Position numbers and translations under genes: made by a program. Under the pieces are notes generated by a model. It was not told where the DNA came from and ran no database searches. It saw nothing but the letters and a program-made list of their open reading frames with translations. A DNA stretch of 64,000 nucleotides from Rosa chinensis (Eukaryota > Streptophyta > Magnoliopsida > Rosales > Rosaceae). The DNA is taken from NCBI RefSeq assembly GCF_002994745.2, contig NC_037088.1, positions 4,655,001 through 4,719,000 of the forward strand. The letters are read 5' to 3'. This document shows, in pieces, positions 1 to 12,710 of this stretch. Position 1 is the first letter of the stretch. Each line of letters begins with the position of its first letter.

Positions 1-530
1 CTATGGAAGTGGTAGCACATCCTGACAGATAAAAACCTTGCAATCTCTATATTTCAGTGTTTCCTAATTTCTTTTATGTTATATATGACCCATCCTTAGC
101 AAAAAAGCAAACTGGCTTGAGCTTGAGGAAAAGATGCGAACCTTTTATAACAGTTCGTTTCCAGATACCAATTGTCTCCATTGAGCTTCACTGCTTCTCG
201 TAGAATTCATCTAGCAAATTGTCAACATCAGAAACCACATCTTCTTGGCTTTGAAGTCACTCTTTGAATTGATTTCATTATCGGCTTTCTTCTTTCTGCC
301 TCAAGCAGAACAGCGTTGATTTTGGCAACTAGCTTCTCAAGCTTTTGGAGCTCATCTTTGACACAGCAAAGCAATCCCATTTCTTTGAGAGCAAGGAATG
401 AACTGCGCCTTCCGGTGTTCCCTTTTGTACTGTTGATGAGGATTCTCCTTCAGCCGCCCATTATGTTGATTAGGGATATAACTGAAGCTAAAATTACTGT
501 CAATGGAGTATTTCAGAGGTTGTAGAAGGT
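1..530 (-). pseudogene. CC-NBS-LRR (CNL) resistance gene remnant, N-terminal Rx-type coiled coil
   Basis: Read on the minus strand, about 420-300 gives LLCCVKDELQKLEKLVAKI followed by NAVLLEAERRK. This matches the start of the Rx_N coiled-coil domain of plant CNL immune receptors. About 215-190 then gives DVVSDVDNLLDEFYEK, the usual 'DVVYDADDLLDEF' segment, in another frame. About 135-60 gives a further piece resembling 'FFSSSNPLAFRLKMGHKIKKIRE'. These pieces lie in family order and spacing but in different frames with stops between them, so this is a decayed gene. The NB-ARC part would lie beyond the left edge. CNL proteins are intracellular pathogen sensors; this copy cannot encode one. Confidence 0.72.
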
Positions 531-2532
531 AAAAATAGTGTTATAAGCAAAGTATATACTGTATATCCTTACCATATACCAGGAAAAGGAATGATAATAG
601 TAATGCGTGTTAATGATGACAATTCTTACATGGAACAAGTCTGAAAATGAAATGTAGAATAAGAAAACACTATCATCCTTTGTTTGCTTAATGTGATAGT
701 TTGATACCACTGCATGCTACTCCACCTTTGTTTGGCCTTGCGTAAGAAAACCAAGTGATGTAGAGTGAATGGCAATAAGGATTGAAGAACAGCTCGATCG
801 TGCAAAAGGAGGAAAACTCGGTTTGCTACAACTTTGGCATTCGGTGTCTGAATCGCAATTGCTATAGCTTTCCGGAAAGGGAACGATGTCAAGAGCAAAA
901 CTCGTCGCTTTGCCACGATGTGTGGGCTTTTTCGGGCTCTCGAGATAGTTTAGGGCCTCAAAACTGCAATTTACTATTTTTCAGAAGTTTCGGTTTCCTA
1001 GTTTGTTTTGGATTGGTTTTGTTTTTACCCGTGGGTTTTAGGGTTTCATTGTTAATCGCCCTAGGATTTCTTTTCTCATATATAAGCAAACCTTAAATGG
1101 CTGTAGAACCTATCTTTTATCATATTATCAATCAAATTTAGAATTTTCTCTTTTATCTCTGGTGGACTCCAGAACCTTTGTTTTAGGTTTATTGCTTGTA
1201 AACTTTAGGTGATCTTTCCGACTGCGTCACCAAGTAAACCTAGTCTTGACTCTTCAGAATTCGTCCCTAACAAGCGATGGTAATAGTCTCTCATAGTAGG
1301 GATAGGTTTAACTTGAGGCATTTTCGAAAAGGACCATCAGCCTCTATCCAACTAGAAGAAACTCAATACGATTCCTTAATTTTCTTCACACACACACACA
1401 CACCAAAGTGCAGATCACTTTATCTTCTAATTAAGTGAAGTAATGAACTAATGAATACCCCCATTATTAAAGCTACAAGAGCTCATGCTTTATTGGTGGT
1501 TCATTGCACCCTTTTTTGTCACATAAAGACTTGCTTTATGTTAGAAAAATAGTTCCATTAAACATGAAGAAATGTAATCCCATTCTCCAGTGTTTCCCGC
1601 AAATAATAAGTTGGTATCTGTCTGAAATAGGAAGAATGTAGAAGATGCCATTGGAATGTAAAGCTTTGGAGTTGCAACTCAAAACAACCTAACTAAACAG
1701 CTGTGATGCTATAATATATTGTAACCACATCACAAAAGCTTACTACTAATGAAAAAATAAAAATAAATAAATCCTTCAGTTCAGAATTTGAGTGATTTTG
1801 ACACTCCATAGTGCAATATATTTTAACACAGTAGTGCAAGCTTGACATTAGAGCGCCAAATTAAAAAAAAAACTTAAAACTCATGTCTGAGGTACTTCAT
1901 TGAACACTGTTTATACAATCTTTAAATATAGAAATAATATCAACCAAAAACAATAATATAAAATCACATATATAAGAGAGTAAATATGAACTGGAGATGT
2001 CATCAAAAAAATATATAAACTGGAGATTGATCCAAAAGAAAAAGAAAAGAATGGCAGTAGAATCTAATCTTTTCGAGTCAGGATCAAGATTTGCCAAATC
2101 TCCCCATGGGACTGGGAGTATATATTTACAAATATTGAGGTCACGTGTAGTGCTGGGGGCATGTGATAATCCAGCGCCCTCCGACTTGTCGTCAAAGAAG
2201 ACGACACACACTGAGACACTGCCTTTCCCTTCGCCTTTGACCCACTCGGTCACTCCCATGTTTTTTTCTCTTTTGGTCTGGATCGATTTGGCACAACGTC
2301 CCACTCGGTATGTACAATACTATAATTAGGGTAAATAGCTCACTACTATAACATATCTCCCCAACTCACTTGCTTATTGGATCTGGCACTTTAAAAATAT
2401 AAATTACAAAAAATATCTATTTTAAGAGCAAATGCATTGATGTACTGAGACCTGATTCACTGATTTATTGACTATAAAATTTTTTAAACAAAAAAAAAAT
2501 TCCACTAATATTAACAATTGAGACTGTAAAGT
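531..2532. other. Intergenic stretch without a supported gene
   Basis: No reading frame here shows a recognisable domain. Around 1,070-1,240 there is a TATA-like 'tatataagcaaacc' followed by a leader-like region that could be the R/U5 part of an old solo LTR, but I could not find both ends or a target duplication. A short CA microsatellite lies near 1,387-1,402. Around 2,130-2,300 the base composition is more balanced and could be a promoter remnant; nothing supports a product. Confidence 0.4.
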
Positions 2533-3063
2533 CTAGGGATGGCAGAAATCCCTAGCGGGGCGGAGCTCCATTGGATCCCCAATCCCCGCTATCTAAGATT
2601 GGGGATGGGGCCGGGATGGTATTGTGATTCCCATCCCCAAACCCGCCCCAATAATATATACATATATTTAACTTTTATATATTTTAATTTATTTTTTAAA
2701 ATATAAATCACAAATATATATATTTACTACTTTACTTTAATGGCTACACTTTTACTTTAATAGTGTTTTGACTTTTGCACTCACTGAATTATGATTTATG
2801 AATTTAATCATATTTTAAATTTATTTGTTGTAGATTTTGATTTTTAAAAAGGCAATATGAGAAAAAATTATTTTATTTATTAAATTCTTATTGGGGATTT
2901 GGGGCTGGTTTGAAGGCTCAGTCCCCAATGGGGATGAGAATGGGGACGGGGAATCCCCAATATATTTTTATTGGGGATTGGGGCGGGGTGGGGTAGAAAA
3001 TGACCCCATGGATGGGGATGGTATTGTGATCCTCATCCCCAACCCACCCCATTGCCATCCTAA
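2533..3063. mobile_element. hAT-like MITE with long imperfect inverted repeats
   Basis: The left end starts TAGGGATGGCA and the reverse complement of the right end starts TTAGGATGGCA. Both arms are rich in GGGGATGGGG/CCCCATCCCC and fold back on each other for about 100 bp around an AT-rich core. The flanks carry GTAAAGTC (2,525-2,532) and GTAGAGTC (3,064-3,071), an 8 bp direct repeat with one mismatch. TAGGGATGGCAA-type ends with an 8 bp duplication are typical of hAT elements. There is no transposase, so it is non-autonomous. Confidence 0.75.
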
Positions 3064-3240
3064 GTAGAGTCTAGTCAATCCACCGATTTACTGTTTTATT
3101 TTATTTTATTTTTTTGTGAGAGAATTCATTCACACATTGAAAGACTCCCATTCAAGGAGTACAGTGACCTAATTAAACCCTATCACAATTTTAAAATTTA
3201 AATAAAAATTCCAATGAAATGGAAAAAAGAAATGAAATAT

Positions 3241-3471
3241 TGTTCAAGTAAATCTCTATTTTGTGTCTGGCCCAAATTCTAGGTTACTTGACCTAGTGAT
3301 AATAAGGTTAATTAGATAATCTCGGAGAATCTTAGAGATTTCTATTCAATGTATGATTACCTTTCTTTGTATGATTAAGATAATATGCCTTATAATCCTC
3401 TATATAAATAGGCTCCTATTATCAATGAGAACACATAGCAATTCTCTCTCAAATATCGTTTCCCTAAAACA
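3241..3471 (+). repeat. 5' LTR of the copia element
   Basis: Starts TGTTCAAG and ends AAAACA. It contains 'ctatataaatagg' near 3,400 as a likely TATA box and matches 12,414-12,644 over its full length. The internal region begins directly after it with 'tgttatcaacacg', the expected place of the primer binding site. Confidence 0.93.
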
Positions 3472-4367
3472 TGTTATCAACACGAAGCCCTAACCCTGAA
3501 AATCCTAATTTCGTAGCCCTCAAATTCCAGCATCCACCGCCTCACATATCGAAGCCCTGGTCCCAAGGAACCTAGAACCGGTGGCAGAACCACCGGAACA
3601 GGCCGGAAACCACCTGAACCAGCCATCGGAAAATTCGATCCGGCCACTGCCTTGTGCCTGCCCCTGCGCATCTGCCGAGATTTGCCGACAGCACACGCAC
3701 CTACCAAGACCTGCGCACCTCTGTGCTTGCACCTGCCGAGATCTGCCGACAGTCCCTGCGCGCCTCCTGCCGAGTCCTGTACCTGCCTCTGTCGACACCT
3801 GCAGAGTCCCTGCGCAGCCCCTGCTGACACATGCCGAGTCCCTGCGCAGCCCCTGCACCAACTCCTGCCGACAGCCCCTGCAGCAGCCCCGCACAGCCTA
3901 GCCTAGCTCTGGCCACCACCGCCTACCACTTTTCCGGCGACCTCCGATGACCTTTTTCCGGCCATCTCCATCAACTTTTCAAGGTAAATTTTTCTAAAAG
4001 TTCCCGTTTTTGAAGTTTTTCATTCTTTTCCTTCTTTTTCTCGGGGGCTTGCAACCACCTTTCTTCTACCCCCCCCCCCCCCCTTCTTCTTCATAGGGGA
4101 GACCAAAAGCCTAACTGTGGGGTTTGTGCTCACTCCAAACTTGGAGCTTGTAGAGATCTCCAAACTTAGAGTTTGTACAGAATTTATGATCGACCACTTA
4201 CGTCATTGTTTTGATCTAATCCAATACATCTTGGAATTGAATTTCTTGGAAGCAATTATGCTAAGAAATTCCTAATTTCTTGGAAGCGATTACGCTAAGA
4301 AATTTTATATGTTTTCGTGGTAACTTTTTCCGATCCGAAACTAACTTTTTTTTCTTGTTCTCTTTCA
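3472..4367 (+). other. Copia untranslated leader with low-complexity repeats
   Basis: Between the 5' LTR and gag lies a leader rich in irregular short repeats of the type CTGCCGACAG/CCTGCGCAGCCC (about 3,640-3,900) and a C homopolymer near 4,070-4,083. The open frames on both strands here follow from the skewed composition and have no domain. Confidence 0.6.
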
Positions 4368-5427
4368 GGATGAGTAACCAACCTGAACAAATTGGATTTT
4401 GTTCCATTGGGAACAACTGGCTTTGGATATCACAGGTGGGTTCGTGATGTCCGCCAGCATCTCAAGGCCGATGGAATCCTGGATATGATTCTCGAGCCTA
4501 GCTAGGACGTGCTAACGGTTGAGCAAGCTCATGCTTTGGAAGCAAACATAGCTGCCTTAGAGGCAAATAAGGCGAAAGCCATCATCTTAATGACTCGTCA
4601 TATGGATGATTCGCTCCAGTACGAGTGTATGAATGAAAAAAGACCCCAGAAGGCTGTGGGTCTCACTCGAAGAAAGATTTGGCAACATTCGTGACTCCCT
4701 GCTTCCTGACCTAGAAGTGAGATGGCATAGCCTCCTCTTCTATGATTTCAAGTCAGTTCTTGACTACAACTCGGAAGCACTTCGCATTAAATCCTTAATG
4801 GAATTCTATGGTAAAAAGATCACAGATGCGATGTTGATTAAGAAGACTCTCTCTACCTTCCCCATCTCTGCATTGATGGTTGCTAAGAACTATCGAATAA
4901 ATGTTACTGCAGGACGGATCACAAGGTTTCATGAGCTCATTGGAGCTATGAATGTCGCTGAAAAGCATGACAACATCCTTGTGAAGAACTATAATTCGAG
5001 ATCCGTGGAAACAGAGCATATTTCAGAGTCCAATTATAGGTGCGCCCCTAAGAGAGGGCACCAAGAGCGAAACCCTAACCTTAGGGATACTTCTGGACGT
5101 TCTGGTCCATATAATCGCTCTACTTGGGAAGATAACCGCCAAAATAGGCGAACATGGAACTGAAGAGGTTAACGTGGAAAGAGAGAGGGAGGCAACGCCT
5201 CTGGCCATGTTGGTGGCGCCACTAACACTAAGAGTCATCTAAGTGACGCTTTCAAAGCGCCTCAATCAATGGAGTCTGAGCAAAGAGATGTATGTTCTCG
5301 ATGTGAAGTATCTGGTCATTGGGCACACATTTGTAGAGCTCGTGAAGAAATTGACACCTTCTACAAAGCATATTGTGAAGCAAGAGATGCTCACTATGTG
5401 GAATAAGAAGATCATAAAGATGATCTA
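4368..5427 (+). pseudogene. Copia gag remnant with CCHC zinc knuckle
   Basis: The frame opens at the ATG near 4,370. An early in-frame TAG near 4,503 and frame changes break it, and it resumes in 4,509-4,694 and 4,633-5,163. The middle part (KSLMEFYGKKITDAMLIKKTL and following) is the copia gag core, where UBN2-type domains read 'L..GE.I.D..m...lL.tLP'. At about 5,296-5,335 the frame reads CSRCEVSGHWAHIC, a CX2CX4HX4C zinc knuckle that would bind the element's RNA. It cannot yield a full Gag because of the stops. Confidence 0.8.
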
Positions 5428-8400
5428 GAGTGAAGGGTTGAAGACTACAAATCTGGCTGGGATCAATAGATCGCCAATTCTGTTTAAGTCTTTATTTTTC
5501 CAAGAGATGTAATAGGTGATTGCCATATACTTTGTAGTAAATGCCATTGGTTTAGTTTTTCTTCACATAGGCTCATTCAAAATGAGTATGATGTCTAGGA
5601 AGGTTTTGAGATAAGTGGTACTTAAGTGAGCTTTGCTCCACCGACATCTCTCTACTCACCTGGTCATATTTATTTTGGAGTTATCGAAAGAAGTCAAACG
5701 ACTACCTTTGTTTTGCATTAGCTTGCATGGATTAGATTCTCTGAATGGTTAAGAGACAATGATGTACTCCGTTAGCTTATGAATAAAATTTTGAGTTCTT
5801 TTCATTATGACTCCATTTTGATTCTGAGCATATTACTTTTGTGACTACGATGGCTGGGTCATCAATATTAATTCAAGGACATGGAATAGCCCAAGTTCCC
5901 CTTGCCAAATGACACCTTGATTACTATCACAGAAACTCTCTACGCTCCTAGGGCAAATCGCACCTATGAATAGCCAAAGGATTCCATGCGAAAACGCATG
6001 TAGAGAATGGAAATGAGTTCCTTTGCAATACCTCTAATGATTGTGAACAAAAACACATCTTAGAGAAGTTTATGTGTCTCTCTAGTGGACCCTATATAAC
6101 TATTCGAGCTATTAAATCCAATAAAGTTATGAGAAAAGATCTCTTGGATTTAGACACATAATGACTTTGTCACGACATGATAGGTCATCCTAGTTATAAT
6201 ATGATGATCCGTCTACTAAAGACTTCACATGGATATCCTTTCTTTCAAGCGAAATGAAGCATGAATCAAAAGTTGATTCCTTGACTAAGTGTGATTGCCG
6301 CCACTACCTCTAGAGCCGCCGCCGTCTACCACCAGCCTAGGGCCGGCACAGTCCCTATCCATGACGCCATGGATGGCGTCTATCATGGTGATGGCTCCCT
6401 AGGTGATGCTTAAATCACCAACTTTGCTTCAAATAACATTTTAGATGCTTAGGCCCAACCAAAACCTTATTGGTTGCTTCTAAAGCCTCTCGCTCGTTTT
6501 ACAAAGCCCGTTCATTTGGGAAATTAGGACTAAGACCGTCCTATACAAAGGATATGAAAGTACTCGTTCTGTTCTTACATAGAATCCATGGGGATTTTAT
6601 GGACTAATTCAACCAACTTGCAGACATTTAAATATTTCATGATGTTGATTAACACGCAAACACGCTGGTCAGGTGTTGTGCCATTGTCCACTTGTAATGC
6701 TGCTTATGCTACACTCCTAGCACATATCATATGACAACGGCTCACTCCTCGGATCATCCTATTCCGTTAATTGGATTTGACTATGCTAGAGAGTTTACAT
6801 CGAAGACTTTCGATGGATATTATAATGGGACTGATGTTAGACATCATATTCTCATGAACACACCCAAATGGTCTCGCTGAAATGACTACGATGGTAGTCA
6901 GGACATTGGTAATGCGCACCAATCTCCTTATATCCGCTTGGGGTGATGCAATATCGCATGCAGCTATGCTAATTCGTCTACGACCCACTACCACTCAATC
7001 TTCCTCTGCGTTACAGCTAGTGACTGGGTACAAGTATCGCACTGACGCATATTTGAGTGTGAAATTTATGTGCCAATTGCGCCGCCACAGCGCACTATGA
7101 TAGGTTCTTACAGAAGAATGGGCAACTACGTTGGATTTGAGATTCCAACAATCGTCCTCCACTTAATGTCCTTGCTAGGCGATCTCCTTACCTCTAGATT
7201 TGCGGATGTCACTTTGATGAGACAGTCTTCCCGTCGTTCTCATCTCGATCCCTGTTAAGGTGATGAGATCACACATCTGTTGCAAATATGCCTGCAAGGA
7301 AGGACGTCCCTACAAGAGGACGTAGCGCCACCCTACACGGAGGTAGGCATGGCGCTAACACCAAAGAGAGTGGCACTCTGGCGTTATAGACAATGGCCCC
7401 AGCTAGGATGCGTGGGAGGCCCTTAGGTTCGAAGGATACTTTGGCATAACTCAATCCTTGGATCATCGACACTCAAAATCCGTCTCAAGAGTATCTTCCG
7501 GATTATGGTTATCATTGGGGGACGGCTCAACGTCAGAACCTATTCCTGAGAATATAGAGTCTTATGAAAATTACACTACTGTACATGAGACGTGGGATAG
7601 AAACTCTATCATAATTGATGACGTAGTTGCGCATGAGTTTGTTGAGTCCGATGATATCGAACCACACTCCGTTGATGAATGAAGGCCAATGTAGAGAAAT
7701 TTGGCCTAAATGGAAAGATGCGATATAGGTTAAGTTGGATTCTCTAACGAAGAGGAAGGTTTTTGAGCTAGTGATGCCAACACCTCATAACATAAAACCT
7801 ATTGACTAATGGGTCTTTGTTAGAAAGTGTGATGAAAAAAGAGATGGCAATCTCGCCTTATGGCGCAAGGCTTCTCATAAAACACCCTGGAATCGACTAC
7901 GATGAGACATATTCTCTCGTCATGGATGTCATTGCACTCCACTACCCTGTCAATTTGGTAGTTTCCGAATAACTGAACATGCAACTTACGAATGTGGTCA
8001 CTACGTATCTCTATGGGGTTCTAGATACAGAATATACATGAAGGTTCATGGTGAACTTCATTTACCCAAGTCAAGTGGCTCTAGACCACGAAGCGTGTTT
8101 TACAAAGAGGTTGAAACACTCACTAAAGTGACTACTTGATTGGGAAGAGATATGCCCACGTGTTTCCATAACAAGTTTCGGATTCTATCGTGGTTCATGT
8201 TGGACATGATCTTCATTGGAAGCCCTTAAAGAGTAAAGGGAAACCACTGAACACTTGAAATCCGATTTTAAGATGAAGGATTTTGGCAGAACACGATTAT
8301 GTCTCGATTTGAAACTTAAGCATCGTGTTGATAGATGCTTAGGCATTTTGACAAGGTCAAGCCTTCAAGCACCCCCACGATCATCCATAGTCTTAATGCT

Positions 8401-9231
8401 GAAAATGATCCTCTTCATCCGAAGGATGATGGCGAAGATGTGCTAAAGGCGGAAGTGTCCTACATAAGTACAATAGGCGCATTATTGTACTTAGCTCAAT
8501 GCACAAAAACAGACTTTTCATATGTTATGAACTTGTTAGCTAAGGTATAACTTTGAGCCAACGCGACGCAATTGGATTGGTGTAAAAGATATTCTTCGGT
8601 ACTTGAGATGTACGATTGATATAGGCTTGTTTTATCCCTGCATCGAGACGATGGATTCAGACCCATCACACACCAAGAAAGCCGCCAACATTGGCCCGCG
8701 TCCTTTATCCCCATCCCAAAACCACACATATGTTTTGGAAGGTTTGCTGATATTGGGTATCTCTCTGACTCACACAAAGGTCATTCCCAAACTGGTTAAG
8801 TGTTCACCATGGATAAAGACCGTGATATCTTGGAGGTCTACAGAATAGACACTAGTCATTATAGCTTTGAACAATGTAGAGATGATTACTCGTCACGAAG
8901 TGGTTCGTGAATGTATATGGATTGGATCCGTAATTACACATGTTAGAACAATTGTGGTTTGAAGTCTACCACAGATGAGCCTACAAGCATTTAGGGCAAT
9001 GCTGTTTGTTTTGAACGAATGAAGTAAGGCTACATCAAAAGAGACAACACCAATCATAATCAGCAACAACAGAAGCTCCTCAAGATCAAAGTAAACTAGG
9101 TTTGATCTGAGGACAATGTGGTAGACTTGTTTACTAAGTCATTGCCCAAATCCACGTTAGAGAAATATGTGGCAAGAATTGGCTTGTGGAAATTATCTGA
9201 ACTCCCATGATCGTAGTCATCAGGGGGAGGC
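5428..9231 (+). pseudogene. Copia pol remnant (protease, integrase, RT, RNase H)
   Basis: Near 6,165-6,240 the translation gives a gag-pre-integrase-like LGHPSYNMMIRLLK sense. About 6,540-7,050 follows the integrase core of copia elements (the HRIHGDF... start and a later YAREFTSKTFDGY segment), and 7,680-8,100 matches the start of the copia reverse transcriptase. The 8,255-8,550 part covers the RT-RNase H linker with SYISTIGALLYLAQCTKTD, equivalent to the conserved 'YRSAIGALMYLA..TRPD' segment. Reading frames are broken at many places and no catalytic protein could be made. The 3' end of pol is separated from the 3' LTR by the nested insertion. Confidence 0.8.
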
Positions 9232-12200
9232 TGTGGCGACCCGAATGGGTATACCACAGTGCCGTAATATTAAGCCAATAGGAGCTCGATACGTCGTAGA
9301 CATACTGTAGACCTACCAACTTAATACTACAAGGCCTTTTTGAAAATACCATTTTTAGAAAATAGGAGACCAAGAAAAAAACTTTTAAGAAAGGTCTTTA
9401 AATTAACAACCCAATACTCAAATTAACAAGTCTGGAAATGCTTAAAAATAAAGTGGGCAAGTGCACTGTGGCGCCTTAGGGCTTATATCATAACCGAAAT
9501 GAAATGAAAGTTCAACAACAACAATAAAACAAAGGGGTGAGGTGCGCTCCCAGGTAGGCGGACCTCACAGAGTTCAACATGGAATGAAAAACGAGTAAAT
9601 CGATGGAATACCAAAAGGGAAGCACTTCAAGCAACAAGAACAGCAACACACGAACTCGGCCAACGACCCCCTTCTAATCCAAATCGTCCGGAATGACCTT
9701 GTTGTAACCTGAAATGTAGGGGTGAGCATTTCGTCCTCGCTAGCCCAATAGGGGCCGACCCAACCTTAGTTAGGTTTGAAAACTAAGTAAAACATAGCTA
9801 CTAAAATATAGGTTGCGCGCATTTGTAAAATCAAGTAAACAAATGCAAGCAAAAACAATCATAGTTGTTTCGTTTCAGGAAATCATATGCAGCATGCTTC
9901 ACACAACTTGGAGCTCCGAGATACTTACCTACCAGCTAAACTAAAATAAATCGGTGACCGACCTGGTTCGTCAACCTTCGAGAACCGGCCAACTACTCTA
10001 TAGTCTTAATGGCTACAAGTAGCGAAAGTGTCCATTTCCTGGCTCTGAGTCTCCTATGACTAGTTCAATGTCTGTACTCACCTTTCCTTGACAAACATAG
10101 GAGCATAGCTCCCTCCGGAGGTTCACGGTTATTGATACCGTGGGATCCCTAGGAATCTACGCGTCTAGGTTCCATTCACTTTCAGGTCACAAACACAAAC
10201 ATACAAAAGGGTACAATATGTCAACATGCAAGTCTAGCCTCGGTTTTTGCAATCACAATCATCAGTTATGAAAACATAGGTATCACGAGGCATCGACTAA
10301 TGAACAACCAAAAACATAGTTGCAGGCAACATAATATTATACTAGAGCATTCCACATATATCGAAAAGCCTCTAATAAGGAAGGGACAACTCACCCTACC
10401 TGGAAAATGCTGGCGTACTCCACACTCTGATGCTTTCCGCTTAAGCTTCCTTAATGATCGTGTTTCTTGAACCATTACTTAGTTTGTAAGTAATTATTCA
10501 GGTAAACATTATGATCAATTTTAAGTAACCGCGCACACTAAATCCTTTTTATTTCAATGAGACCATTAATTATTTCTTTCAACCTTTACCAATTTGGGAA
10601 ACTACTTCTTTCTTAAAAAGGAAAACGTCATTATTGCTCCGCTAAACTTTCGCCAATCCGAGTGACCAAAGTCGAGTCGATCCTCACGTTTTACGAGGTC
10701 GGTCAACCCTGGCCAACTCTCGGAGTTGACTTTTGACTTTTGACCAAGTATTCCTTTATTTACCATTATTTATTATTTATTAAAAATAAATAAGTAAAGT
10801 AAATAATTCTTATTAATTAAAAATAAATAAGTAAATAATTATAAATAAAGTTTTACTTTTACTTTTACCCATTTACTTCTCATTTTTCACCATTTTCACT
10901 TTACCATGACTTTTACCTCCACACTTTCACTTTTACCTTTTACCTCTTTTTTTACCGAATTTACCTTTACTTTCACCTTCTTCACTTTTTACCACTTTAC
11001 CACAGTAAAAACTCATTTAATCCAACTTTTACCATTTTCTTTATTTTCCTTTTCTTCTAAAAACAAATCCATTTCTTTTCTTCTTCCTTTTCTTTTGGCC
11101 AAAACTACACAACAACAATCACCAAATCTTCCACAACAAAATTCCAACACTATGAAAATTATGCTAATAAAATCCTAATAATTAAACCATCCTCAAATCT
11201 CTATTTTTCACAATTTTTCCAACAACAACAACAGCTCAACATAATCAAAATCAACCAAATAAATTCCAAAAATTCTAGGGTTTGTCCAGAACCCATTCCT
11301 TACCCTTTCTTCTTCAAAAATCACGGCCTATTCCTTCTCCTTGGCCTTCTTCACCTACAAATCCGTCCAGCATCAACATCTCAACCAAAAAAACTCGAAA
11401 ACAAGGTTGCATGGGTAGATTCTTACCAAAAATCCTTGCCAAACCGGTAGCCTAGCTTCATGGTTTAAGGAGAAATCAGGTTCATGCACCAAAAATCAAA
11501 ATGGAAATCAAAAACTAGAATTTAGGAACAAATAGGTGTAGATCGGATGAATAGAGGCTAGATTAGGAGGGATATTACCTTGATTTGAGCTTGGAAAGAA
11601 GAAATCACAAAAACCCCCAAATTAGCTTCGGGTTCTAGGGTTTTTGGAGGATTAAATGGCCAAATTTCTTGATTTTGGTTGGAGAAATGGAAAGAGGGGA
11701 TGAAGAGAAGAAAATCTGGAAATTTTGGTTGAAATCCGGGTTCTGTCGAAGGCGGCGACCGGCGATTTCCGGCGAGGATGAGGAGAGAGAGGCTCTCGGG
11801 TAGAGAGAGAAGGCTGAAATGAAAAATGAGGTGGGTTGAGGCTAGGGTTTGGAGAATGTGTTCCTTAAATACATCTCCTAAATTTAATTGTGAAAAGTCG
11901 AATCTGCCCCTCTTTTTGGGCCAATGGGCTTGGGCTGTCCCTATTTCACTTTTCCCTTAATTTTCCTTAAGCCCACTCCGAAAATACATCATCAAACATC
12001 CTTATTTCTCCAACACTTTACCGAATCCTTTCGGGAAAATTTTCCGGGCTTGTCCTAAGCCTCAATACTTTAAAAATACTTTTCTAGACTCAAATTGGAT
12101 TTTCTCTAATTTCTTAATCTCTTAAAATGGCCTCATAGTCTTAACCTAAGCGCGAATACTTGTGTACCATACGAATACGTAATTTCATACGTTATACGAT

Positions 12201-12237
12201 AAATTAAAATAAATAAGTAAGAGTATGGGGGTCTACA
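9232..12237 (-). mobile_element. Nested solo LTR (or internally deleted LTR element), about 3 kb
   Basis: The segment begins TGTGGCGACCCG and ends GGGGGTCTACA (TG...CA) and is flanked by a perfect 5 bp duplication GAGGC (9,227-9,231 and 12,238-12,242). It therefore inserted as one unit into the copia element. No second LTR, gag or pol is visible, so a solo LTR is likeliest; a large non-autonomous derivative is the alternative. On the minus strand a 'tatttaagg' near 11,870 followed by a pyrimidine-rich leader suggests transcription from that strand. Its length fits long-LTR gypsy lineages, but the lineage is inferred. Confidence 0.8.
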
Positions 12238-12413
12238 GAGGCGCAGACATCAGGGGGAGATGTCTACATGTAAATCTCGAAACGTGAAGGGTGTGTTGTA
12301 CTCTTTTTCCCCTTCAACCGAGGTTATTTTTGTCCCACTGGGTTTTTGTTACTCTGCAAGGTTTTTAGTGAGGCAACGAGAGAAGTACAGCGTTTGGGCG
12401 ATACAAGGGGGAG

Positions 12414-12644
12414 TGTTCAAGTAAATCTCTATTTTGTGTCTAGCCCAAACTCTAGGTTACTTGACCTAATGTTAATAGGGTTAATTAGATCATCTCGGAG
12501 AATCTTAGAGATTCCTATTCAATGTATGATTACATTTCCTTGTATGATTCAGATACTATGCCTTGTAATCCTCTACATAAAGAGGCCCCTATTATTAATG
12601 AGAACACATAACAATTCTCTCTCAAATATTGTTTCCCTAAAACA
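12414..12644 (+). repeat. 3' LTR of the copia element
   Basis: Full-length partner of 3,241-3,471 with about 18 substitutions and no large gap. It is followed immediately by the target duplication AATAT. 'ctacataaagagg' takes the place of the TATA-like motif of the 5' copy. Confidence 0.93.
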
Positions 12645-12710
12645 AATATATATTTTTTTAGTTCTCATATGGCCAATTTTTACTTTTGAAAAATTTGTTC
12701 ATCTATTCTT

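Larger units (their letters stand above)
3241..12644 (+). mobile_element. Ty1/copia LTR retrotransposon, decayed, with nested insertion
   Basis: Two 231 bp direct repeats, 3,241-3,471 and 12,414-12,644, both begin TGTTCAAG and end AAAACA. They differ at about 18 positions (roughly 92% identical), so the insertion is old. The host duplication AATAT is perfect on both sides (3,236-3,240 and 12,645-12,649). A purine tract (acaagggggag) precedes the 3' LTR. The interior reads, in copia order, gag with a zinc knuckle, integrase, reverse transcriptase and RNase H, with many stops and frame changes. A 3,006 bp LTR-type element sits inside the RNase H-3' LTR interval. Confidence 0.93.

Noticed and set aside
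1897..2329. Open frames of 135 and 110 codons on opposite strands
   Set aside because: No homology or motif recognised, AT-rich ends and no start context; treated as chance.
3477..3919. Several overlapping open frames on both strands rich in Cys/Gly/Arg or Pro/Ala
   Set aside because: They follow from short GC-rich repeats in the copia leader; all frames are open at once and none has a domain.
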